A DNA stretch of 64,000 nucleotides from Siderastrea siderea (taxonomy: Eukaryota; Cnidaria; Anthozoa; Scleractinia; Rhizangiidae). The notes beneath the pieces are model-generated. The model did no database searches. It worked only from the letters and a program-made list of their open reading frames with translations, and was not told where the DNA came from. Position 1 is the first letter of the stretch; the number at the start of each line of letters is the position of its first letter. Below, piece after piece: positions 55,985 to 64,000 of this stretch. The translations under genes were made by a program, and so were the position numbers. Location of the stretch: the NCBI GenBank assembly GCA_964030785.1, contig OZ034970.1, positions 38,989,401 through 39,053,400 of the forward strand. The letters run 5' to 3'.

Positions 55985-56165
55985 AACTGTTACGGTCTGT
56001 AAAGACAACCATGCGATCTACACAGTCTGTGCAAAACGTAAAAGGCAGTAGTCTGTTCGTTGACGGTCCGTTAATTATATTCATTTCTCTTATTTAAGTC
56101 ACTGGGTGAAACACTTTCACGATCCTACGGTCTGTAAAGACCGTAAAAACAGTAGCTGGTCCGTT
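55985..56165. repeat. ACGGTCTGTAAAGAC repeats
   Basis: TACGGTCTGTAAAGAC occurs at about 55991 and 56125; the second continues CGTA to make a small hairpin. CCCACTACAGG repeats follow at 56186-56210. The interval 55490-55980 shows no gene. Confidence 0.5.
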
Positions 56166-56249
56166 GTCGGTCTTTACACTACAGGCCCACTACAGGCCCA
56201 CTGCAGGCAAAACAAAAATGAAATGTAGAATGTAGACAATAAGGAAATA

Positions 56250-56484
56250 ACAGGATAAACAGTGATTTGCTTTAATTCTACATGCCCTGTATGTTTTGCA
56301 GTAAAAATTATAATGTAAAAATTTACATACAGGGCATGTAGAATTAAGCTCCGTTGCTGTCAAGCATTCTTATCTCGAGAGATTGAGATAGCAAGGAGGG
56401 AAGGGGGGGGGGGTTTACAGTTGAATTTTTATGAAATAGGATTTGTAGAAGGGGACAATTAAAGCAAATCACTGTTTATCCTGT
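56250..56484. mobile_element. Nested double foldback
   Basis: Outer arms CAGGATAAACAGTGATTTGC and GCAAATCACTGTTTATCCTG are perfect. Inner arms TTAATTCTACATGCCCTGTA and TACAGGGCATGTAGAATTAA are also perfect but asymmetrically placed. A poly-G tract lies between them. This looks like one MITE overlapping another. Confidence 0.75.
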
Positions 56485-56689
56485 TGTTTCATAATTGACG
56501 ACAGTAGAGTACTTTTATGCAACTACATAATAAAATACAAAGCAAAAGGATTTTTTGTGCTTTTTATCCTAGTATGCAGCTGCATAAAAACACTATATCT
56601 GTCCCTTCAAGTTACAACTTTCAAAATATACGTCAAACGTCATTTTACATTCAACATCACTTACGATCCTTTTGCTTCAGGGAAATCGA

Positions 56690-57793
56690 AAATGGGTGAC
56701 GTTTCTATATTGTTGATGTCAACATTTCTAGTCGCTCGTTTGTGTTCAGTCAGTCTGATGTTCAAATTCCTGCCGGTCTCACCAAAATAAGTGGCCCGGC
56801 AGTCGCAGCATTCGATCTTACAAACCTCTCCCCGTCTGTCGCTCGATTCGACTTTGAGACACGATTTTGGTCATTTTGGATACTTTCATCGGCAAAAAAC
56901 CGGATTTTTGTTTCTTGCCATCCAATTTGTCTTGCCATTTCGAAATTAACACACAATAAACAACCAAAAAGTGCAAAACATTTTTTTAATTTATAGGCAC
57001 TTTAAAGGGGCTACGTCAAGAGGATTGTGCTATTTTAGGTCAATTCTGTGCTAAAATCATTACTTAGTGCCTTTACTCATACAAAAAGTGCTCCTGTAAA
57101 ACTACGAGGAAGATATTAAATGAATTTTGTCAGGGAGAGCTAACCATAATAATTTTTTGGTGATTTTTGAAGACACAGCATCAAAACTTGAAAAAAGTGG
57201 CCCAATTTCAATCCATTTCCATCCTTGCCATCGGTAGCAACAGTAGGCATACTTTGGTTGAAACGCGAGGGAATCTCTTTCAACCAATCAGAAGCACTAC
57301 CCAGATCTGGGTAGTGACGCGTCATCAGTATGGAATTTCTGCGCTCGTTACTCAGACGTCGTTTTGCGAGGGCTCAAGTTGCGACCTCACGAGACGTCGG
57401 CTGTTTTCTCAGGCTATAGCAACAGACGACAGGAAACAGTTTCAGTTGCCTAAGATAGTCTTTTTTGGAATTCAGTTGATGCGAAGACACTTTTTAGCTT
57501 GCTTAAAAGATATTAAAATAGCGTGACAAAGCCCCTTTAAAGTTTGTCAGTAGTTGTCGTAAAGTAGTGATAGGTTTGTGAGCAACGCGGATGTTGTAGG
57601 GTTGTAGGATCCGTGCGATAGTTTCAGAAGTCCCTTTGATGTAAGGTGATGGTTGCAGTAGTGATAGGTGTCGCGTTAGTGTTTGTAACGTTCGGTTCAG
57701 AGTTTCTGTAAGTGTTGTGTTTAATAAAGTCCAATTACAGCCGGGACTTACGCACCGATCACGTTTTACAGTCTTCGCAGCCAACAACATCAC
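56690..57793 (-). pseudogene. Penelope-like retroelement remnant (GIY-YIG endonuclease region), split by a MITE
   Basis: Right part (57793-57544, minus): PYIKGTSETIARILQPYNIR then KPITTLRQLLTN, the segment just before the GIY-YIG domain of Penelope-like elements. Left part (about 56840-56693): GEVCKIECCDCRATYFGETG then RNLNIRLTEHKRATRN, the GIY-YIG core with its Arg. Between them lie the MITE 56999-57543 and further non-matching sequence. The two parts are in different frames, so it is dead. Confidence 0.75.
56999..57543. mobile_element. MITE inserted in a Penelope remnant
   Basis: ACTTTAAAGGGGCTACGTCA at the left; the right end reverse-complements to ACTTTAAAGGGGCTTTGTCA. 545 bp. It starts exactly where the Penelope frame breaks off after QLLTN. 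Confidence 0.75.
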
Positions 57794-58254
57794 GGCTTAA
57801 CTCCCCAAGTCTCAGGTCTGTGCGGTACACCGCTCTTGAGTTATTTGCCGAAACGTTCCACGGAAATTTATAAAGCTCAGTATGCAGACGCCATAAACAT
57901 GGCGGCGGGCAATCAATGAAAACATCTGCAACTCACTTTTGCTATTAAAGCGATTACGTTTCCCTCTTAAGCTAGTATACATAACATAAACACCTCTCCT
58001 AGTACTTGAATTGTTCAAAGTGCCAAAAATCATAAGAAAGACTTTTTCAAACGAACGTCAAGGCGGCAATTTCAAAAATTCAAGATGTTGTATTTTAAAC
58101 ACAAAGGATATCGAGCTGGAAACTTGTGAAAAGATATAGTTTTAGGTGTTCCAACACCTGGTGATGATAAAAATTTAGCAGACCTAGCGAGTTTTGATTT
58201 AAGAATTTTATGACGTCACGTGCAAACCAGCAATAACATCTACTGTTGATTCAC

Positions 58255-58400
58255 AGTTCACTTGACTCTGATGATGACTTCCGCTCAGGTTGTCGAAACG
58301 TCAGTCTGTGTCATCACAAACAGTCCTTGTCAGGACTACACTCACCCGGACGATCATTATTTACCGACCTATCATATTACTCCAGAGTTCAAGCCATTAC
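58255..58400 (+). repeat. Dispersed repeat next to (ATT)n, shared with 60842-61085
   Basis: The phrases GACTCTGATGATGACTTCCG, GGTTGTCGAAACGTCA and AGGACTACACTCACCCGGAC recur at 60990-61075. I suspect a Penelope 3' end (inference). The (ATT)n tract 58400-58491 follows directly. Confidence 0.6.
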
Positions 58401-58402
58401 TA

Positions 58403-58489
<87 letters not shown>

Positions 58490-58491
58490 GA
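58400..58491. repeat. (ATT)n microsatellite
   Basis: About 30 uninterrupted ATT units. Poly-Ile, poly-Leu and poly-Tyr frames over it are artefacts. Confidence 0.95.
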
Positions 58492-58846
58492 TATTCATCA
58501 CGCTTGCATTGGGAATGGGAGAGTTAAAATTGTCTTCATTTTATTTTGTTTCGCTTTTCAAACACAAGTGGAATATAACTCATTGGTTTTAGGCTCGACT
58601 ATTTTAGTCACCGCTTCATTGTAACGACCCCAAGAGGTATACTGGCTCTGGCTTTAACTCCTGGTAGATCTAACTATATGCTGGAGTGGTCGAGGGGTAG
58701 AGTCCAAACGAAAAAAAGCCAATGATTGATCCTTTTTGTCTGAGGGTGGGTGACTACTTAATCACCAGTGCCATTCTATAAGGAAGTAATTGATTGCGTA
58801 AAACTCGCAGAGACCTCGGTTGTCAGCACCGCGTGGGACGAAGACG

Positions 58847-61800
58847 TTAGTTATCAGCCAATTTCCGGAAAGAGGTTGGTATAACTGGATAAAAATTTAA
58901 GCTTCCTCTTCGTTTTAAGAACTTCCTTCTTTCTTTGAGATGAGCTTCTCTGTGTTCGTTGACTAGTTCACTGAACCTTTTGTAAAACTCTTTCACTTCG
59001 TGTTGCATTTCTAGCTTCAGATCATCAAGATGACTTTTCATATCTGTTTATCAAAAAAATAAATCTAAGGTAAAAAAAATGCAAATCTTCCCCTGGTGCT
59101 GTGCCTTGTTGTGGCGGGAAGGCTTGCGTGCCCTTACGACCACTACAGCTATGTCAGCTGGAGCTAATGCTCCTGGTAGGTTCAACCATGGTGAATTGGT
59201 CTACGGGAGAGGGGCCAGACTAAACAGCGCCCTGACCCTCCAGGTTGGGGGTTAAGCGCAGGGCAAACAACCCTGCCTTGTTAAAACACCATGTTGCTGA
59301 AACCTTAAAAGAGGCGTTATGTGTCACTTGACACGAAGAGGATGAGTGAGTGAGTGAGTGAGTAAAAAATGCAAATACAGGCAACGTTGTGCGCAATGCT
59401 AAAGCCTTTACTCCAAGGCTTTTGATTTTGTTTATTAACAGTAACAACCTGAATTTTGACTTACTTGCACTACCTGAACGTTTCCTTATTTTTCTATGAA
59501 TGTGATAGGTAAGACCACAAAGAGTCGCCACAAGTAAAAGCGCTGAACAACCCAGAACACACAAACGGAACTGCTCAGCGGAAGAGTCGAAAAAGCCAGA
59601 GCTTATTTCTTCTGCGATGGATTCTTCGTGAGTCTGAAAATATAAGGAAAACTGTTTCTAAGAGTGGGACGGGATGCATGGATTTTTCCTTAGTTTTGTA
59701 AGAATGTAAACAGTTGCCAAGTTAGGAAACAATTGTTAGGATTTATCTTTACTTAGTAGGGGGTTTCATGATATATTACTACATTACTATTGTATAATGA
59801 TTCCACTAGCGCGCATGGGATATAAGGCGTTGGCGTCCGGTCGCAAAACTTTTAAAGTCAATTGCTTTAGATGGAGTGCTTGCGTTTCTTGTCACTGCTC
59901 TTAGGTTATGGTTATACACCGTGACGTAATCCTTGTAATTACTTAACAAAGAGACTCCATTTGGCCATGCATGTGTTCTCTAATAATACGCAGATGTTGT
60001 CTAAACGTGACAACAGCAAAGAAGTACACTGCGAGCCGCAGGCAAGTAGTGTGACTGATCGCGATGTTCTTACTTAAGAGCTACTTACTGGTGATTTGCG
60101 CGCGCAGAACGTTGCGACTCATTACGTCATTCGTGCGTCTTGACGTAAAATCACAACTACTCTAGACTAATTAAAACGCGCGTTTACTCTGTCCGTTGTA
60201 AAAAAAAAACGTGATATTATTAAAAGGACTGTGGATAACACCTTGGTGTCTTTTGGAGTAACTTCGTACAATACCTTACATTGCCAGTCAATGTGAAATG
60301 AGAAGCCTGCTCAAAATGATGGTCCCTGATGGAAACATCCTGTCGTTTCCTAGAATCATTTATTCTAGTCATAATTTGGCACTTATTTTTTTTTGTTAAT
60401 TCAACATACCTTAGGAGTGTTCACTGTTTGTTCGATCTTGTGAGAAATGTCGCCCTTGTTCAGTTCAACGAATTCCAGGAAACACTTCTCCAGCTTCATG
60501 GAGGCCCCAGCCAGGACCACTCCATAAGTCATTTTGTAATCGTAAACCTTGAATACTCGGAAACTGGGATTAGAGGACAGATCCTTCTGATTGGACAAGA
60601 CGTACAAATCGATAAGTGCGCCTTCCACTTCTCTGTTTTGTAAGGCTCTGTTTAGTTCTCCGTATGTGTGATACTGTTGGGCTACAAAATGAAACAAAAC
60701 AGCGAGATCGTAAGAAGGGTAAGAAAGGTCAAAGATCCCAAAAAGGTAAAGGTCAGTTACGTCTTTGTGAGTCTAGAGGCCGAAGATTGGCAACGCACGT
60801 TTTACTGTAAATTTTTTGAACCCAGGAGTCAGTCGGTGAAGTACGATTGTCCGTGTGAGTGTAGTCCTAAAAAGGACTGTTTGTGATGACATTGACTGAC
60901 GTTTCCGCATCTTGGGCGAAAGTCGTCTTTAGGTTCAAGACTTGAATCTTGACTCTGAGAATGACTTGAGTCAAGAATTGACTTTTGACTCTGACGATGA
61001 CTTCCGCTTAGGTTGTCGAAACGTCATTCAATATCAACACAGACAGTCCTTCTCAGGACTACACTCACCCGGACGATGATACTTCAACTCCTTATGAACG
61101 CATGTTTTTTTATTTATTTGCTTATTATTTTTTCAGAGCATGAAGAACTATGAGTAATATAACTTGCCCCTGGAAAAGATTCGGGAGGAGCACCGCTGGA
61201 CTAGGCATTGCGTCGTATTGTTTCTTTAGACAGGAAGCTTCAACAGATATTTTCTCTTTCCTCGCAGATGTTCAAATGGGACACAGCAGTGAACAGCTAG
61301 GGGAACTTTATAAAATGATAGGGTACCCCCTGCAAGGATTAGCATCCTATTCAGAGGGAGCTCTTTACTTTCCAACGGACAGAAATTAGTTTATCTACCT
61401 AGTTGAGACGTTAACCAGTAGTTTATAAAAATTGCCTACCAGTGGCCATACATACATAGGGTAGAAAGAGACAATGTGAAGCACAGTTTCTTTCTCGAGC
61501 ATAAACTGTGTACAGCCGCCCGCTCTCCTCAAGAAAAAGTCGGAGAGGGGCCCCTCTCTAATTCTTTTCTTGAGGGGGCGGGTGGCTGTACACAGGCAAA
61601 CTTGAGCAATGACTCGAGTCAAGGAGTTGTAAGTCCAACGCAAATGTGTAAGTCACTTCAGTCTGGTCTCATCATACACAGATAACGAAACGGAGCTAAG
61701 AACTCCAAACAAAAACAAAAAATCAGTGCTGAAAAGCGCGACAGGAAGCGAATACAAAGTTACGTTGCCTTTGTTGATGTTGTTGTTTCGTTCGTGGTTC

Positions 61801-62034
61801 ATTCAATAAAAATTGTGTTTCCTCTGAGTAGTATAAGGACGTTGTTCGAGTGGTTTTCATGTGAGACCATGCATAATCCAAGAAATCATCGTCAACAACC
61901 GAAAGCAAAGCTACCTTGTATTACGCCTTACAAGAAACTTCCATGTTACCACTGATTAGTGCCTTACCTGGGTTCATTCTTGCCGTCTTGCGCACACCAA
62001 GTCTGTACTCATGCGACCCCTGGATGGCTCCAAT
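58847..62034 (-). CDS. Ionotropic glutamate receptor-like protein, last four exons
   Basis: Exon 62034-61968 encodes IGAIQGSHEYRLGVRKTARMNP. Exon 60681-60410 encodes the rest of the second ligand-binding lobe: YGELNRALQNREVEGALID, FRVFKVYDYKMTYGVVLAG, then CFLEFVELN. Exon 59633-59465 (or donor at 59474) encodes a hydrophobic helix VLGCSALLLVATLCGLTYHI followed by basic residues: TM4. Exon 59043-58847 encodes a charged cytoplasmic coiled coil (HLDDLKLEMQHEVKEFYKRF) and ends TAA. Junctions are in frame with GT/AG. Layout (S2 lobe, then TM4, then tail) follows ligand-gated ion channels, and the sequence fits a divergent cnidarian group. The S1 lobe and pore exons must lie to the right of 62035 and were not recognised before the window end. 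Ligand and channel activity are unproven. Confidence 0.75.
59087..59363 (+). mobile_element. Non-autonomous retroelement with (GAGT)n tail and 13-bp target duplication
   Basis: AAAAAATGCAAAT is present on both sides (59074-59086 and 59364-59376). The 277-bp insert ends in GATGAGTGAGTGAGTGAGTG, like the (TGAG)n end of the LINE fragment at 5206. It sits in the last intron of the iGluR-like gene. Probably a short LINE-mobilised element. Confidence 0.75.
59935..60160. repeat. Dispersed repeat shared with 9860-10090
   Basis: Ordered blocks as described at 9860-10090. In an intron of the iGluR-like gene. Confidence 0.6.
60842..61085. repeat. Large imperfect foldback of the 58255-type repeat
   Basis: GTCCGTGTGAGTGTAGTCCT at 60849 pairs with AGGACTACACTCACCCGGAC near 61054; ACGTTTCCGCATCTTG and GTTGTCGAAACGT-type words pair inside. 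Two copies of the repeat are in head-to-head orientation, in the intron of the iGluR-like gene. Confidence 0.65.
61480..61605. repeat. Foldback in iGluR-like intron
   Basis: CTGTGTACAGCCGCCCGCTC with CTCAAGAAAAAGTCGGAGAG pairs with the inverse near 61552-61600 (TTCTTGAGGGGGCGGGTGGC, TGTACACAG). The 60-80 codon frames here are products of this repeat. Confidence 0.65.
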
Positions 62035-62930
62035 CTATGGGAAAAAAAGAAATAAAGAAATAACTGAATTACTACCGGAGTACTCACTCCCATTTCTCTC
62101 TAGCTGAGCGGCCTACAGGTCACAGCCTGCAATCTTATTGCTTCATTTTTTAGATTTAAATCCAAGTGTTTATATACGTCTTTACCTTTTTTTTTGTCCT
62201 CTTCTTCAAACCCTATTTCATAAAAATTCGGCTGTAATCACCCCTTCCCTCTTAATCCTCGAGAAAAGAATGCTTGTCAGCAACGGCGCTTAATTTGTTA
62301 TGCAACAGTTAGCGCAAGTTAGCGCGCGGTGCGTTTAAAGGTGAATGGATGATGTCAGTTCGGGCAACTTGCAAATGCTCATGAGTTGTTACTTTCGAAA
62401 TATGCACAGAAACACAACAGTCTATAGTCGTCATCACTTTTTTTCTTTGGTAAGGCACGAGCTCAATTCAAGGCAAGTTTAGAATTCCACGAAATTTTCA
62501 CTCCAGTTTTGGAGTGAAAAGAACTCTTTGAAAACTACTGTATACATACTTTCAATTGCTTTTTTTGCGACGCCTTCAGTGCAAGTTGATATTTATACCT
62601 AATCGTACCTTTTCGGTACGCTTCGGCAGCGTATCAGGGGAGTTTGATCGAGCCATGGTTCGTATTTTAGCGAGACGCAGTCGAGCCAAAATACCCACGG
62701 CGAGAGTATTTATCGTACCCAAATTCATCCTAAAACCCGGCATTATTTTTTCGTACACGCGAGCGCCCGCCAGTGTAACCGCGTCCAATTTTGGCGCAGA
62801 ATTGTATTTTTTTCTTTCTGTTAGCGTTCAACAAATAACTTTTTCGTTTAACAAATGTAATAGTTTTAACTTTCATTTCTAAAGTCTTCAAAAAAAAGTG
62901 CGAGTTTTAGAAACTGTCCATGATATCCGA
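62035..62930. other. No further exon recognised
   Basis: Probably intron or 5' flank of the iGluR-like gene. It contains a self-complementary GTATTTTAGCGAGACGCAGTCGAGCC segment near 62660-62720. No gene called. Confidence 0.35.
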
Positions 62931-62936
62931 GGATAT

Positions 62937-63030
62937 ACATACATACTTTATTGTTACCTCCCCAATGGGGCTTTTCAGGAACAATTACTTAAAGTACTAA
63001 ATTACTAATAACTATACAATCAAAATTAAT
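62937..63030 (-). repeat. LINE-like 3' tail with (TACA)n
   Basis: ACATACATACTTTATTGTTACC on the plus strand equals AATAAAG followed by a tetranucleotide run on the minus strand, the retroelement-end layout seen near 2930. It abuts the oppositely oriented RT fragment that follows. Confidence 0.45.
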
Positions 63031-63044
63031 CAAATTCATTTAAT

Positions 63045-63870
63045 TCTGTTGAATGTAAACAAGTCGAGGACATTAGAAATGCAATGCCTTCTAATAAGGC
63101 TCCTGGGATTGATAAAGTGCCAACTCGAGTCATTAAGGACTGCCTGTCGATTATACTCCCTTTTGTTACATCAATCATCAATGCTTCTCTTTCATCTTCA
63201 ACATTCCCAGGGATCTGGAAAACAGCCGAAATCACACCTATTCCCAGACTAGGCAATCACGAACTTCCTAACAATAATAGACCAATTTCGCTACTACCTG
63301 TGTTTTCAAAGGTCTGCGAAAGAGTCGCTTATAATCAGTTTGTCACCTATTTGACAACAAAGAAGAGGTTGACGACAAAACAAAATGGAAGCAAAAAATG
63401 GCACTCTACTGAAACATCATTACTTCGCACGACCGATGCATTTCTTAAGGGAATAGACAAAAAGAAATTAACTGCCTGTGTTCTCCTAGATATGAGCAAA
63501 GCGTTTGATAGTGTCGACCACCAAATACTGTTACGAAAACTACAAGACGTTGGCGCCTCAACTAGTGTGCTACAATGGTTTAACAGCTATCTCACAAATA
63601 GATATCAAGTTGTACGAATTCACTCCACTGTTTCCAATCCAATACCAATTGAATATGGAGTACCCCAGGGTAGCATCCTGGGCCCCTTGTTATTTAGTAT
63701 ATAAGTTAATGATCTACCGGAAGCTCCACGGAATTGCTCTACTGAATGCTATGTAGATGATACAAAATTGTTTGTTTCTTTTCATTCACAAGACACCCGA
63801 CGGATTGTTGAGGAGATGAACGAAGACCTCCTCGGTGTGCGCAACTGGTGCTTCAGAAATCGGATAGGAT
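63045..63870 (+). pseudogene. CR1-like LINE reverse transcriptase fragment
   Basis: The plus frame carries AMPSNKAPGIDKVPTRVIK, FPGIWKTAEITPIPR, NNRPISLLPVFSKVCER, VLLDMSKAFDSVDHQILLRK (catalytic D), YGVPQGSILGPLLF and, after an in-frame TAA at 63702-63704, VNDLPEAPRN and CYVDDTKLF (YVDD active site), then RNWCFRN. It is lost at about 63870. Missing the endonuclease at one end and the thumb at the other, with one stop; dead. Confidence 0.85.
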
Positions 63871-64000
63871 ATCAGGTCAGTGACTTGCTATCGTAGAAAA
63901 TGATGACAGTAAACAAGGCTTCTGATTGGCTAATTCACCGTTTGGTACGGTACTGCCTGGTATTGATCACAGTATACCTGCTTTGGTTAGGGATGATTTC

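Noticed and set aside
61150..61389. 79-codon plus-strand frame (MSNITCPWKR...)
   Set aside because: Looks moderately protein-like but lies in an intron of the minus-strand iGluR-like gene, without splice signals or a known family.

Overview
Eukaryotic, intron-rich, AT-rich DNA. The content fits a cnidarian, most likely an anthozoan (stony coral or relative). Supporting signs are a photoprotein/luciferin-binding-type EF-hand family, a rhodopsin-like receptor of the type expanded in cnidarians, an iGluR-like single-lobe receptor, L1/Tx1, CR1, RTE-like and Penelope retroelements, and very many foldback elements (MITEs). The species assignment is inference. There are 200 Ns at 16277-16476.

Layout. 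1-8.3 kb: a diverged tandem duplication (about 430-3260 and 4510-8305) carrying terminal exons of an aequorin-like EF-hand gene; one array member is frameshifted. 8.5-11.6 kb (-): first three coding exons of a secreted purple acid phosphatase; its remaining catalytic exons were not found. 14.0-15.5 kb (-): last three exons of UBXN1 (UBA-UBX p97 cofactor). 16-18 kb: scraps of two unidentified genes beside the gap. 21.3-22.8 kb (+): a 480-residue intronless orphan with an iterated hydrophobic-MKIP motif, preceded by a tandem repeat holding two CRE palindromes. 25.5-33.2 kb (-): a complete RRP36 gene in nine coding exons (251 aa), including a 16-nt microexon. 34.9-40.3 kb (-): a full-length L1/Tx1 LINE with a perfect 15-bp target duplication and three inactivating lesions. 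43.3-43.9 kb (+): an orphan type I membrane protein. 44.9-53.7 kb: foldback DNA transposons, no recognisable host gene. 54.7-55.5 kb (+): a class A GPCR broken after TM4. 56.7-57.8 kb: a Penelope remnant split by a MITE. 58.8-62.0 kb (-): C-terminal exons of an iGluR-like receptor. 63.0-63.9 kb (+): a CR1-like reverse transcriptase fragment.

The host genes do not form a pathway. RRP36 (rRNA processing) and UBXN1 (p97/ubiquitin) are housekeeping; the phosphatase, receptors and orphan membrane protein are secretory-pathway products. The clearest structural theme is repeated MITE insertion, often with the empty site or target duplication still readable. Exon boundaries were assigned by eye from splice consensus, reading-frame continuity and family similarity; no transcript or database search was available.
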